DNA of 64,000 nucleotides from Cellulomonas fimi (GTDB lineage: Bacteria > Actinomycetota > Actinomycetes > Actinomycetales > Cellulomonadaceae). The notes under the pieces were generated by a model. The model worked only from the letters and a program-made list of their open reading frames with translations. It was not told the origin of the DNA and searched no databases. The translations under genes were made by a program, and so were the position numbers. Below, one piece after another: positions 25,293 through 34,971 of this stretch. Within the stretch, counting starts at the first letter, position 1; each line of letters begins with the position of its first letter. The stretch spans positions 2,356,001-2,420,000 of the forward strand of contig NZ_CP110680.1 of NCBI RefSeq assembly GCF_028583725.1. Direction: 5' to 3'.

Positions 25293-25774
25293 GGGACCCG
25301 CCCCTCGGAGAGCGCGAGGGCACGGTCCCCGTCGTCGGGGTCGGTGCCCGGGGCCTGACCGGAGGCGCGGTCGGGAACCGTCGGCGTGACCGCGCGCAGG
25401 AGCGCCGAGCGGACGTCGACGGGCAGCCCGCCCTCGTCGACCGCCGCGAGCGTCAGGATGCGCGGCCCCGGGCCGTCCGTGACGCGTCCGACGACATCTC
25501 CGGCAGCGACCTGCTCCCCGTCGAGCCCGGGGTCGGGTGCCAGCGCTCGGTACGACCACGTGGTGCCGTCGGCGGCACGCAGCTCGCAGCGGGCGAGCGC
25601 CTCGTCGGTGCGCAGGACGCCCGCGACGACGGCGTGCACGCGCGTGCCGGGTCGCGCGGCGAGGTGGGCGTCCGGCGGGCTGGCCGGCCCGTCGACGGGC
25701 ACGACGTGGTGCATCGGCGCGACGACCGTCCCTGCTGCCTCGGGGCCGCGCCCCGGCGTGCGACTCTCCCCCAT
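25289..25774 (-). CDS. Degenerate M23/LytM-like small protein
   Basis: 161 residues with no signal peptide. The core (GTRVHAVVAGVLRTDE, then DGTTWSYRALAPDPGLDGEQ, VAAGDVVGRV) follows the beta-strand pattern of peptidase M23 folds, where dG...Y.hL...v..G..V..G..iG..v is typical. The zinc ligands of active M23 enzymes (H...D and HxH) are absent. If it belongs there, it is a binding module and not a peptidase. ATG at 25774 has GAGGGAGG 7 bases upstream. It is coupled by GTGA to the zinc-ribbon gene and divergent from the NlpC/P60-dynamin operon. Confidence 0.6.
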   Translation of the reverse strand: MGESRTPGRGPEAAGTVVAPMHHVVPVDGPASPPDAHLAARPGTRVHAVVAGVLRTDEALARCELRAADGTTWSYRALAPDPGLDGEQVAAGDVVGRVTDGPGPRILTLAAVDEGGLPVDVRSALLRAVTPTVPDRASGQAPGTDPDDGDRALALSEGRVP

Positions 25775-25905
25775 GAGCGCCTCCCTCACCAGTGCACCGC
25801 GAGCGGCAGGCCCGCGTCAATTGCCCCCTTCGTCCCGACCTCACCGGCGCAGGTAGCATCACGGTGTGGCCTGGCTCACACGGCCGCACGCGGGGGGATC
25901 GCAGC

Positions 25906-26892
25906 ATGACGGCGACGCACGGCCCGGCATCGGGTGCCGCACGGGCCTTCCTCGACGCTGCCGTCGCGCAGACCGGCGACACGTACGTGTTCGCGACCAA
26001 CACCGCGCCGGACGACCCCGACCCGGAGGTCTTCGACTGCTCCGAGCTCGTGCGCTGGGCGGCCCGCCGGGCCGGTGTCACCGTCCCCGACGGGTCGTGG
26101 CTGCAGTACCTCTCGCTGTCCGAGCAGGGTGGGGAGATCAGCGTGGAGGAGGCGCTGCAGACGCCCGGCGCGCTGCTCTTCTCGTTCTCGTCCAAGCCGA
26201 CCCCGACGAGCGGTCGACCCGACCAGGCACACGTCGCCATCAGTCTCGGGAACGGGCAGACGATCGAGGCGCGCGGACCCCGGTGGGGTGTCGGCTCGTG
26301 GGACGCGGCCGGCCGGTTCCAGTACGCCGCGGTGATCCCGGGACTCGGGCTCGCGGTGCCCGACGGCGCGTCGCCGGACGCGGGCCTGTCGCCGGAGGCG
26401 GGGACGGACCCGCCGTCGGGCGAGCCGGTCGACCCCGAGGGTGACGGTCTCACGACCGAGCTCGAGATGATGCTCCGCACCGACCCCGCCGACGCCGACA
26501 CGGACGGCGACGGGCTGTCGGACGGGTTCGAGATGACCCGGAGCGGGACCGACCCGTTGTCGGGCGACATGGACGACGACGACGTCCCCGACGCCGTGGA
26601 GCTGCTCCTCGGCACGGACCCGCGGGCGCCGGCCGGAGCCGGTGGGGCCGGGTCCCTGAGCGCGGAGCTGGACGCGCTGATGCAGGCACCGGGAGCGACG
26701 GGGGACAGTGACGGCGACGGCTTCGTCGACTGGCAGGAGCAGAGCGCCGGTACCGACCCCGTCGACGCCACGAGCTCCCCTCTCGCGCAGGCGCCGGGCC
26801 CGGACCTGGACGAGTCGCGGTCCGCGGGGTCGGCGAGCACCGTCGTCGGCACGGACGTGGACGTCGACCTCGACGCCGACCCGGCGACGTGA
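25906..26892 (+). CDS. NlpC/P60-family protein with thrombospondin type 3-like calcium repeats
   Basis: 328 residues. Residues 5-150 look like a C40 (NlpC/P60) domain: nucleophile Cys45 in EVFDCSELVRW and His109 in DQAHVAISLGNG. Residues 176-288 hold acidic DxDxDGxxD repeats (ADTDGDGLSDGFE, GDSDGDGFVDWQE) of the calcium-binding thrombospondin type 3 or EF-hand-like kind. The tail is Asp-rich. No signal peptide precedes the enzyme domain, which is odd for a cell-wall hydrolase with calcium sites. ATG at 25906 has GGGGGAT upstream. Its stop overlaps the first dynamin-like gene (GTGA), so it is made with them. Confidence 0.75.
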   Translation: MTATHGPASGAARAFLDAAVAQTGDTYVFATNTAPDDPDPEVFDCSELVRWAARRAGVTVPDGSWLQYLSLSEQGGEISVEEALQTPGALLFSFSSKPTPTSGRPDQAHVAISLGNGQTIEARGPRWGVGSWDAAGRFQYAAVIPGLGLAVPDGASPDAGLSPEAGTDPPSGEPVDPEGDGLTTELEMMLRTDPADADTDGDGLSDGFEMTRSGTDPLSGDMDDDDVPDAVELLLGTDPRAPAGAGGAGSLSAELDALMQAPGATGDSDGDGFVDWQEQSAGTDPVDATSSPLAQAPGPDLDESRSAGSASTVVGTDVDVDLDADPAT

Positions 26893-28745
26893 GCGACGCC
26901 GAGGTCACCGCCGCGGCGGCCGCCGAGCTCCTGGGCGAGGCGGCCCGCGAGCTGTCCCGGTGGGGACTGACCGACCTCGCCGACGACCTGCGCCGTGCGG
27001 CCCGTCGCCGTGGCGACGACCCCGCCGTGGTGCTCGTGGTCGGGCCGCCGCGCAGCGGGAAGAGCTCGCTGGTCGACGCGCTGCTGGGGGTCCGTCTGCT
27101 CGCGGGCGACCCGGTGGTGCCCACGGCCGTGCCGGTCGTCGTCGGCTGGGGGGCACGCCCGTCCGCACGGTTCGTCCCGGCGGACGGCACCTCGCAGGTC
27201 GGCCCCCGGCCCGTCCTGCCGCGGGTGCCGCCGGACGCGGTCGCGACCGCGGCCGGGGCGCCGCCGGCCGGCGTGGCGTCCGTCGAGGTCGAGCTCCCGC
27301 GAGCGCTGCTCGCCGCGGGCCTCGTCCTCGTCGACACGCCCGGCAGCGGCGGTGGGATCGCCGGGCCGAGAGCCGCGGCGGTGCTGCGTGCCGCGGCCGA
27401 CGCGGACGCGGTCGTGTACGCCGTCGACCCGGCCCGCGAGCTCGGCGAGCAGGACGTCGGACTGCTGCGGGCCGTCGTCGACCTCTGCCCGGAGGTCGTC
27501 GTCGTCCTGACGAAGACCGACGCCTACCGCGAGTGGCGGCGCATCCAGGCGCTCGACTCGTTGCACCTGGGCGAGGCGGGTCTGCCGGTCCAGGTGCTGG
27601 CGACGTCCGCACCGCTGCGCGTGCACGGCCTCGCCACGGCGGACGACGACGCGCTCCGTGCGTCCGGCTTCCCGCAGCTCGCCGACCACCTGCGACGACG
27701 CGTCCTCGGGACCAGGGCCGCCGCGCGGGACCGGCAGGCCGCACGCCTCGTCCAGCACGCGCTGCGCCACCTGCTCGCCGAGGCGCGCACGCGCCGCGAG
27801 GCACTCGCGGGCCCCGGGGACCCCACGCTCGTCGCACGGTGGCGCGCCGCACGCGAGGAGGCGGAACGCCTGCGGACGCGGTCGGCGCGGTGGCAGCAGA
27901 CCCTCGCCGACCAGGTCGCCGAGCTGGCCGCGCAGGCGGACGCCGACCTCACCGCGAGACTCGTCGACGTCCGGCACGAGTCGGCCCGGCGCCTCGAGTC
28001 GGGCGACCCGACGGCGGGGTGGCGCGAGTTCGAGCCGTGGCTGTACGAACGGACGAACGACGAGCTGCTGGGGCATGCGACGCACGTGCGGGCGCTCGCC
28101 GACCGGGTGGTCGCCGACGTCGCGGCGCTCTTCGACGCGCAGGTCGTGGAGCTCTCGCGCACCCTCGACCTCGCTGTCAGCGCCCAGCCGGTGTCGTCCG
28201 CGCTGCTGCGTGCGCCGGCGGCGCGGCGTGGCGAGCGCGCCGACCTGGGACTGCACGCCGTGCGCGGCGTCTCGCTCGGGGCGTCGCTCGGGGTGGCGCT
28301 GGCGCACGGGGCGACGCTCCTCGCGGGCGCGGCGATCTCCGGACCCCTGCTCCCCGTGACCGCCGGCGTCGCGGCGGTCCTCGTCGGCGGGCGCATGCTG
28401 CGCTCCGCCCGCGAGGCGCAGCGCAGGGCGCGTCGCACCGAGGCGCAGCGCGCTGTCACGGCCTACCTCGACGAGGTCGAGGTGGCGGCGCGGCGGGCGA
28501 CGCGCGACACCGTCCGCCGCGTGCAGCAGGAGGTGCGGGACCACTTCACGGACGTCGCGGGCGAGATGGTCCGCTCCGCGGACCGGTCGCTCCGTGCCGT
28601 CGAGCGGGCGGTCCGCGGCGCGCGCACCGAACGGGCCGGCGAGCTGCGACGTCTCGACGACGACCTGCGGCGGCTGCGCCCGCTCGTGGCGGCCGCCGAC
28701 GGGCTGCTCGCCGCGACCGCCGGAGCCACGGTGGCGGGGACGTGA
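26889..28745 (+). CDS. Dynamin-like GTPase 1 with membrane-inserting segment
   Basis: 618 residues. GTPase motifs: G1 GPPRSGKSS (52-60), G3 DTPG (149-152) and G4 TKTD (208-211). Long helical regions follow (about 260-420 and 500-600, many charged heptads). Between them a hydrophobic pair (GVSLGASLGVALAHGATLLAG, then LLPVTAGVAAVLVGG) near 455-500 could insert in the membrane as in bacterial dynamins. Such proteins oligomerise and fuse or remodel membranes. It is coupled by GTGA overlaps to the gene before and after. The pair with the next GTPase recalls tandem bacterial dynamins such as IniA/IniC and DynA/DynB. Confidence 0.82.
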   Translation: MSDAEVTAAAAAELLGEAARELSRWGLTDLADDLRRAARRRGDDPAVVLVVGPPRSGKSSLVDALLGVRLLAGDPVVPTAVPVVVGWGARPSARFVPADGTSQVGPRPVLPRVPPDAVATAAGAPPAGVASVEVELPRALLAAGLVLVDTPGSGGGIAGPRAAAVLRAAADADAVVYAVDPARELGEQDVGLLRAVVDLCPEVVVVLTKTDAYREWRRIQALDSLHLGEAGLPVQVLATSAPLRVHGLATADDDALRASGFPQLADHLRRRVLGTRAAARDRQAARLVQHALRHLLAEARTRREALAGPGDPTLVARWRAAREEAERLRTRSARWQQTLADQVAELAAQADADLTARLVDVRHESARRLESGDPTAGWREFEPWLYERTNDELLGHATHVRALADRVVADVAALFDAQVVELSRTLDLAVSAQPVSSALLRAPAARRGERADLGLHAVRGVSLGASLGVALAHGATLLAGAAISGPLLPVTAGVAAVLVGGRMLRSAREAQRRARRTEAQRAVTAYLDEVEVAARRATRDTVRRVQQEVRDHFTDVAGEMVRSADRSLRAVERAVRGARTERAGELRRLDDDLRRLRPLVAAADGLLAATAGATVAGT

Positions 28746-30226
28746 CCTCCTCCCCCGTCACGCTGACCGACCGGGTCCGGGCGCTGGTCCTCGACGCGGC
28801 GGCGGCGTGCGCCGGGACGAGCACCTCGGCGAGGCTGCTCGCGCAGGCCGCGCGGCTCGACGAGCCGTTGCGGGTGGCGCTGGTCGGCGCGACGAAGGCC
28901 GGCAAGTCGACCCTCGTCAACGCCCTCGTCGGCGAGCGTGTCGCGGCCACGGACGCGGCGGAGTGCACCCGGGTCGTCACGACGTACGAGCACGGTCGTG
29001 CCGCGCAGGCGTGGGCGCACCCGCTCGTCGGGTCCGCGTTCCAGGTCCCCTTCCGGCACGAGGAGGGCCGGACGACGCTCGACCTGGGCGGCGCCGACGC
29101 GACCGGGCTGCGCAGCATCGCGGTGACCGTGCCGAGCGCCGCGCTGCAGGTGGTGACGCTGGTCGACACCCCGGGTGTCGGGTCGCTGTCCGCCGGCACG
29201 TCGCAGCGCACGCTCGACTACGTCGCCGGGACGGACACCGACCGTCCCGATGCGGTCGTCGTCCTGCTGCGGCACCTCGACGACGCCGACGTCGGCTTCC
29301 TCGACCCGTTCCACGACGCGGCGGCGACGCCCGCGAGCGCCGTGAACGCCGTGGGGGTGCTGTCGCGTGCCGACGAGCTGGCGCCGGGTCGTACGGACTC
29401 GTCGTCGGTCGCGGAGGCCGTCGCCGCGCGGCACCGGGACCACCCCGCGCTGCGGGCGCGTGTGTCGGGAGTCCTGCCGGTGTCCGGGCTGCTCGCCGAG
29501 ACGGGTGCCACCGTCCGTGAGGACGAGTTCGCCGCGGTGGCCCGGCTGGCTGCGCTCGACGTGGACGACGCGGACCGGCTGCTGCGGTCCGTCGACGACC
29601 TGCTCGTGCCGCGACCGGTGGGCGACCCGGACGTCGACCCGGTCGCGGTCCGGTCCGCGCTGCTCGACCGGTTCGGCCTCGGAGGGCTGCGGCTGTGCGT
29701 GGTGCTCGTCGGTTCCGGCGTGTGCCCGGACGCGGCCGCCCTGGCGGCCGAGCTGGTGCGGCGCAGCGGGATCGACGCGCTGCGGTCCGTCGTCGTGGAC
29801 CAGTTCGCCGGCCGCGCGGAGGTGCTGCGGGCGGCCACGGCGCTCGACCTCGTCGCGGGAGCGCTCGACGGGCTCGCTCCGGGCGACGTCGAACGGGTGC
29901 GGCTGCGCGCCGAGCAGATCACGGTGTCCGCGCACGAGTTCGCCGAGCTGCGCCTCCTGGAGGCGATCCGGACGGGGACGCTCGGTGCCGCCGACGACGG
30001 CACGCTCGCCTGTGCCGACACCGTCCTCGGCGGTCGCGGCACGGAGGTCCGCAGCCGGCTCGGGCTCGCGCCTGACGCAGGTGACGAGGAGGTCGACGCC
30101 GCGCTCTGGGAGCAGCTGCAGCGATGGCGCCGCGTCGCCGAGCACCCGTTCGTCCGGCCGGACGTGCGTCGGGCTGCGCAGGTCCTGCGGCGGACGTGCG
30201 AGGGGCTGGCCGCGGCGCGGCGGTGA
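28742..30226 (+). CDS. Dynamin-like GTPase 2
   Basis: 494 residues. G1 is GATKAGKST (49-57), G2 threonines lie in ECTRVVTTY, G3 is DTPG (142-145), and G4 is a weak SRAD instead of N/TKxD. The C-terminal 250 residues are helical with no membrane segment, ending in a basic helix. This asymmetry with GTPase 1 (one partner with and one without a membrane insert) is usual for tandem bacterial dynamins, which often act as heteromers. It is the last gene of the three-gene operon and is convergent with the propeller gene. Confidence 0.8.
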   Translation: MTSSPVTLTDRVRALVLDAAAACAGTSTSARLLAQAARLDEPLRVALVGATKAGKSTLVNALVGERVAATDAAECTRVVTTYEHGRAAQAWAHPLVGSAFQVPFRHEEGRTTLDLGGADATGLRSIAVTVPSAALQVVTLVDTPGVGSLSAGTSQRTLDYVAGTDTDRPDAVVVLLRHLDDADVGFLDPFHDAAATPASAVNAVGVLSRADELAPGRTDSSSVAEAVAARHRDHPALRARVSGVLPVSGLLAETGATVREDEFAAVARLAALDVDDADRLLRSVDDLLVPRPVGDPDVDPVAVRSALLDRFGLGGLRLCVVLVGSGVCPDAAALAAELVRRSGIDALRSVVVDQFAGRAEVLRAATALDLVAGALDGLAPGDVERVRLRAEQITVSAHEFAELRLLEAIRTGTLGAADDGTLACADTVLGGRGTEVRSRLGLAPDAGDEEVDAALWEQLQRWRRVAEHPFVRPDVRRAAQVLRRTCEGLAAARR

Positions 30227-30228
30227 GG

Positions 30229-30257
30229 CCCGCACGCGTCACGGTGCGACGCGCGGG
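30229..30257. terminator. Imperfect hairpin between convergent operons
   Basis: A GC-rich inverted repeat with a 2-nt bulge lies in the 45-bp gap between the second GTPase and the propeller gene. It is a likely but weak bidirectional terminator. Confidence 0.35.
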
Positions 30258-30271
30258 CGGACCGCCCGCCG

Positions 30272-32641
30272 TCACGCGAAGACGTCGACGGCGACCCCGT
30301 TGGAGGGCAGGACCTGGCCGTCGTCCACGTGCACCGTGGCGAGGAGGGTGCCGCGGTAGTACGAGAGGACGTCGACGTCGAACTCCAGGACGGTGTCGCC
30401 GGTCCGGACGTCGTACCAGCAGACGAGCGACCACCCCCCGGTCTGGTTGGTGTGGACCGTGCAGTCCCCCGGCGCGACGATCCGGAAGGCGTCCGGGAAC
30501 GGCACCACGATGCGGTACCCGAGCTGACCGGCCCCCGTGACGGAGACGGTGACGTGTGCCGTGCTGCTCAGCAGCGGCATCGCGGTCTCGGTCGAGCCGT
30601 TGATGGTGAGCGTCGACGTGACGACGGCCGGGGTGCCGCGGACCACCGTGATCGGCGCCTCGACCGAGGCCGCCGAGGCCCCCGCGTCCTGGCGGTAGTC
30701 GACGCTCACCGTCACGGCGCCGCTGCCGGCGCCCACTGCGACGAAGGTGATCGTCAGGTCGGCCCGGTCCGCCGCGGTGAACGGACAGGCGAACTCACCG
30801 CTGCCTCCACCGGGACCGCACGACGGCGGCATCTCGGCGATCCCGAGCGGGACGAGCGCAACCAGGTAGAGCACGAAGTCGCCCGACTCGGCCAGCGTGT
30901 CGGCGCTCACCGTCAGCGTCGTGCTCTCCCCCACCGCGACGTTCGGAGGGCTGAACTGTGCCGCCACGGTCGTCACGTCGCTGACCACGGCCCGGAACGT
31001 CGCGCGCACGGTGCGGTCGGACGCGACGACCGCGCACGTGGTCGTCCCGTCCGCGGTGGTGAGGCCGTCGCAGCCGTCCCAGCCGAGGAGCTCGACCGTG
31101 TCCGTCGAGCGCCAGGCGACCAGCAGGGTGCTGGCGCGCGCGACGGTGTACCGGCAGGGTGCGGCCGCGTCGCACGTCGGCGGACCGGAACGCGGCGCGA
31201 CGTTCTCGACGTCGCCGACCGTGACGGTCCCCGGGCCCACGACGACGACGGTGACCGTCACGAGACCGCCCTCCACCGGGGGTGCCGACGGCGGCTCCTG
31301 CGGCAGAGCCGGAGGGTCCGTCCGCGGTGCTGCGCGCGGGCTCGCCGTCGTCGGGCCGCCCTGAGGAGCCGGGCCGGCGCGTGGTGTCGGCGTGGACTCG
31401 GCGGTCGGTGCGGGTGTCGGCGGCGGCGCGTTCGTGGGGGGCTCGACGGGTGGCCCGGGCGCCGGGAGCCGGCCGGGCTCGTCGGTGGCGCCGGGCTCGA
31501 AGAGCCCTTCGTCGGGCGCGGCGACGTCGTACTTGGCGATCTCGGTGGCGTCTCCGTCGAGGTCGATCACGCCGGCCCGCTCGCTCGACGGGTCGTTGTA
31601 GAACGCGAACCCGTCCCTCGCCGCGAGCTGGAACGGCATGTTCGGGTCGAGCACGTCGGCGCGTCCGACGACGGCCCGCGACGCCACGTCGACCACGACG
31701 ACCTCACCCGTCGAGTAGTTGGGCACGAACGCACGACCGTGCACCTCGACGGGCGCGCCGAGGTCCTGCCCAGGTTCGGCGACGCCGGGCACGACGCCGT
31801 CGCACCCGTCGCTGCGGTCGGCGACGTCCGTGAGGTGCAGCACGCCGCGGGCGCCGGACGCCGTGAGGACGACGGTCCCGGAGGTGGAGCGGCCGACGCG
31901 CAGGGTGTCGTCGGCACGGTCCACGGCCAGGCAGGTGACGCGTGACGTGCCGCGGTCGCCGAGGAGCCGGACGCGGTCCCGGCTCGGGTCGGCGACGGCG
32001 GCGGTGCCGCCGACGAGGACGAGGGTGCCCGCCCCGGGCTCGGCGACGGCGGGCCACTCGTCGGTGCTGCCGTCGGCGAAGCGCACGAGGTCGCCGGTGG
32101 TGCTGTCGAGCAGCCACAGCGTGCCGTCGTCGTCGACGACCGACGCCCCGTCGGCGACGGACCCGACCAGGCTGGCGGGCCGGTCCCGGGGGCGCAGTGT
32201 GTCGGGGTCGGCCTCGACGACGACGCCGGAGCGCCCGTCGACCGCGAACACCGCCTGCCGACCCGCGGCGACGGTCAGGCCTTGCGCGGCGCCGTCGAGG
32301 GGGCTCGCCGTGAGCGTCTGCCACGAGACGGGGTCGACGCGGGTCACGGTGCCGGTCGTCCGGTTCACCGCGTAGCCGGTCTCGCCGGCCTGGACCGCGG
32401 TGAGGTCCTGGTCGGCGTCGGCGACCTTCACCTGCGCCGCGAGCGCGCCCGACGGGCCGCTGAGCAGCGCGAGCTGCCCGACCTTGGCCGACGCGACCCA
32501 CACCGAGCCCCCGCCGACGTCCACGACGTCGGTCGGATACCCCTCGTCGCGCGCGACGACGCCGAGCGCGCCGAGCGCCAGCACCGCGGCGATGAGCCCG
32601 ACGACGTGCCGCCGGAACCATCTCGCCGCACGCCGGCTCAC
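30272..32641 (-). CDS. Membrane-anchored beta-propeller/Ig-like surface protein
   Basis: 789 residues. One span at about 12-30 (VVGLIAAVLALGALGV) is followed by an external region to residue 400 with repeated blade-like units (GGGSVWVAS, DDGTLWLLDSTTGDLVRF, GRAFVPNYSTGEVVVVD), read as a propeller. A Pro/Thr/Ala linker spans about 405-480. The last 300 residues are beta-rich, with cysteine pairs (CDAAAPCRYTV, CDGLTTADGTTTC) and Ig-like strands. The GTG start overlaps the stop of the transglutaminase-like gene. It is last in the MoxR-DUF58-transglutaminase operon, where FN3 or Ig proteins are often found in actinobacteria (from memory). Ligand unknown. Confidence 0.7.
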   Translation of the reverse strand: MSRRAARWFRRHVVGLIAAVLALGALGVVARDEGYPTDVVDVGGGSVWVASAKVGQLALLSGPSGALAAQVKVADADQDLTAVQAGETGYAVNRTTGTVTRVDPVSWQTLTASPLDGAAQGLTVAAGRQAVFAVDGRSGVVVEADPDTLRPRDRPASLVGSVADGASVVDDDGTLWLLDSTTGDLVRFADGSTDEWPAVAEPGAGTLVLVGGTAAVADPSRDRVRLLGDRGTSRVTCLAVDRADDTLRVGRSTSGTVVLTASGARGVLHLTDVADRSDGCDGVVPGVAEPGQDLGAPVEVHGRAFVPNYSTGEVVVVDVASRAVVGRADVLDPNMPFQLAARDGFAFYNDPSSERAGVIDLDGDATEIAKYDVAAPDEGLFEPGATDEPGRLPAPGPPVEPPTNAPPPTPAPTAESTPTPRAGPAPQGGPTTASPRAAPRTDPPALPQEPPSAPPVEGGLVTVTVVVVGPGTVTVGDVENVAPRSGPPTCDAAAPCRYTVARASTLLVAWRSTDTVELLGWDGCDGLTTADGTTTCAVVASDRTVRATFRAVVSDVTTVAAQFSPPNVAVGESTTLTVSADTLAESGDFVLYLVALVPLGIAEMPPSCGPGGGSGEFACPFTAADRADLTITFVAVGAGSGAVTVSVDYRQDAGASAASVEAPITVVRGTPAVVTSTLTINGSTETAMPLLSSTAHVTVSVTGAGQLGYRIVVPFPDAFRIVAPGDCTVHTNQTGGWSLVCWYDVRTGDTVLEFDVDVLSYYRGTLLATVHVDDGQVLPSNGVAVDVFA

Positions 32642-34971
32642 GAGGGCCCACCCCGGTCCCGGTGCCAGTCGCGGTCGCCGTACCGCGGGACCCGGTGCGG
32701 GAGCAGGGGCCGCGGGTCGAGCCACGCCCGGGCGCGGTGCCACCAGGACCGGTCGGCGTCGAGCAGCTGCCGGAGCTCGGCCTCCAGGTCCCACGCCTGC
32801 TCGGCGGCGGCGTCCTCGGGCTCGTCCTGCGCGAACACGGCGGTCGACACGAGCGGTGCGAGGACCGCGACGGCGGTCCCTGCCGGTCCGCCGAAGCGGT
32901 CGGCTGCGTCGGCGGCGACCTCCTCGGTCGTGCGGACGGGTGACACGTCCAGGCCGCGTTCGCGGAACCGGTCCGTGGTCTCGTGCCACGCGGCGACGAC
33001 GCGGTCGGCGGGCGCGCCCGACAGGCGGCGGCGCCGGCGGCGCCACCACTTCGCCACGACGACGCCCGCGAGGACGGCAGGGACGAGGGCGAGAAGCCCG
33101 AGCGCCCACGGCAGGACGCGTTCGACGAGACCGCCCAGCAGCCCGCGTGGGCCCTCGTCCCCGGGTTGGGCGTCGACCCGGGGGGCGGTCTCGTCCGCGG
33201 TCGTCTCCTCCTGGTCGCCCGTCTCCGGCTCCGGCTCCTCCGGGGCGGTGGCGCGCTCGCCCGTGACGTCGAAGTGGACCCAGCCGGCGTCGTCGGTCGC
33301 GACCTCGGGCCACGCGGCGGCCCGCAGGGTCGTGACCGTGTAGACGTCGCCGTCCCGCTCCGACTCGTCGAGCATGTACCCGGTGGCGACCCGGGCGGGG
33401 TACCCGAGCGAGCGGGCCATGACGACGAAGGCGGCGGCGGTCTGCTCGTCGGTGACGCGCCCGACGCCCGTGGCGACACGTTGCAGCGCCGCGTAGGAGT
33501 GGCCGGGCAGGGCGTTGAGGTCCGCGGGCAGCGTGCGCAGGTACGTGGCGAGCGCCTCCAGCTGGGCCCACGGCTCGGGGACGGCGGCGGTGAGCTCGGT
33601 CGCGAGGCCCGCCAGCGTGGGCGCGGGGGTCCCGTCGTCCGCGGGAGGCAGGTCGGGTGGTGCGGGGACGAGCAGGAGGGGGTCGCCCGGAGGGACGCGC
33701 GCGGGGCCCGTGGTCGCGAGCGCGGCGAGGGTCGACGGCGCCGGGACGGTCGCGTCGACCGTGTAGGTGTAGCCACGGAACGGCTCCGCGGTGGTCACCA
33801 GGAGCCCCGAGCCGGCGTCGACCGCGACGTCGTCCCCGTCGACCGCGAACGGGGCGCCCACATGGGGCAGGTAGGGCGGCTCGAGCCCGGTGATCGTGAC
33901 GTCGAGATGGACGACGTCACCGACGACGTTCCGGGCGGGCAGGACGGGTCCGGTGCGGACGAAGCGCGCCGAGCTCGTCCACAGCGCCCCGTCGTAGCGG
34001 TCGAGCGCGGCGACCCGGAGCCGGTCGACCCCGGTCCCGCGGGGCCGCACCTCGACCGTGAACACGTCGTACGGCGAGTGGCGTCGACCGTCCTGCTGAC
34101 GCCGGACGTCGGAGAGCGGGCTGATGCGCGCGTCGAGCTCGACCGGGCCGGTGTAGTGGTCCCGGGGGTCGAACCGCGCGGCCCCGTTCGCGACCGGCGC
34201 GAGCGCAGCACCGACGACCGCGACGGCACCGACGGCCGCGGTGACGGGCAGACCGAGGACGAGCCTGCCCGCGCGGCTGTGGGTCCAGACCCGTTCGGCG
34301 TGCGTGCCGGGTTGCGCGTCGGCGGCGCCCGCCACGGTGGCGCCCGGAGGCAGCGCGGGATCGCTGCGGTCGGCTCGCAGCAGGAGGACGGTGAGCGCCG
34401 CCGCCAGGTAGGCGAGCGTCACGGGCCAGCGGGGCGTGAGGACGTCCGCGGTGAGGAGCAGGCCGGTCAGCAGCGTGACGAGGGACGGCAGCAACGGCGC
34501 GAGCGCCGCGGGCCTGCGCACGAGCAGGGCCGTCGCGAACCCTCCGGCGTAGGCGAGCAGCACGGGGAGCGCCACGACCCGGCCGTCCGGCTCGACGGGC
34601 GGCACGACGGTGAGCATCCGCTTGAGGCCGCCGGCGATCGTGTCCGCGGCGCCGCTGAGGGCCGGCACCCCGGGAAGGCCGACCTGCGTCAGGCCGGGCA
34701 CGAGCAGGTACACCGCGAGCGGGACGAAGAGGACGGTCGCGGCGAGCGTGGCGACGCCCGCGGACCACCGCAGCAGGCCGGTGCCGACGCCGACGGCCGT
34801 GCCGACCACGAGCGCGATCGCGACCGTGAGCACCCAGCCGTCGTCGCTGTAGAACGGGGCGAACGACCACAGCGCGACAGCCGTCGCCGCGACGCACAGC
34901 GCGAGGTCCGCGGCCGCCCACGCCCAGGAGGGCGAGCGCGTCCGGGCGGGGTCGGCGGCCGGTCCGCTCAT
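32638..34971 (-). CDS. TgpA-type transglutaminase-like membrane protein lacking catalytic Cys and His
   Basis: 777 residues. About six N-terminal helices (20-260) precede an external region with a transglutaminase-core domain at 455-570. The block [20 protein letters not shown] is intact. The nucleophile position before EQ is Thr507-Asp508 instead of Cys. The usual HAW is AAW (Ala552). Only Asp568 of the triad remains in WVHFDVT. A last span at 615-640 is followed by a cytoplasmic DUF4129-like tail. It is therefore probably a binding or scaffold pseudoenzyme. ATGA and GTGA overlaps tie it to DUF58 and the propeller gene. Confidence 0.85.
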   Translation of the reverse strand: MSGPAADPARTRSPSWAWAAADLALCVAATAVALWSFAPFYSDDGWVLTVAIALVVGTAVGVGTGLLRWSAGVATLAATVLFVPLAVYLLVPGLTQVGLPGVPALSGAADTIAGGLKRMLTVVPPVEPDGRVVALPVLLAYAGGFATALLVRRPAALAPLLPSLVTLLTGLLLTADVLTPRWPVTLAYLAAALTVLLLRADRSDPALPPGATVAGAADAQPGTHAERVWTHSRAGRLVLGLPVTAAVGAVAVVGAALAPVANGAARFDPRDHYTGPVELDARISPLSDVRRQQDGRRHSPYDVFTVEVRPRGTGVDRLRVAALDRYDGALWTSSARFVRTGPVLPARNVVGDVVHLDVTITGLEPPYLPHVGAPFAVDGDDVAVDAGSGLLVTTAEPFRGYTYTVDATVPAPSTLAALATTGPARVPPGDPLLLVPAPPDLPPADDGTPAPTLAGLATELTAAVPEPWAQLEALATYLRTLPADLNALPGHSYAALQRVATGVGRVTDEQTAAAFVVMARSLGYPARVATGYMLDESERDGDVYTVTTLRAAAWPEVATDDAGWVHFDVTGERATAPEEPEPETGDQEETTADETAPRVDAQPGDEGPRGLLGGLVERVLPWALGLLALVPAVLAGVVVAKWWRRRRRRLSGAPADRVVAAWHETTDRFRERGLDVSPVRTTEEVAADAADRFGGPAGTAVAVLAPLVSTAVFAQDEPEDAAAEQAWDLEAELRQLLDADRSWWHRARAWLDPRPLLPHRVPRYGDRDWHRDRGGPS

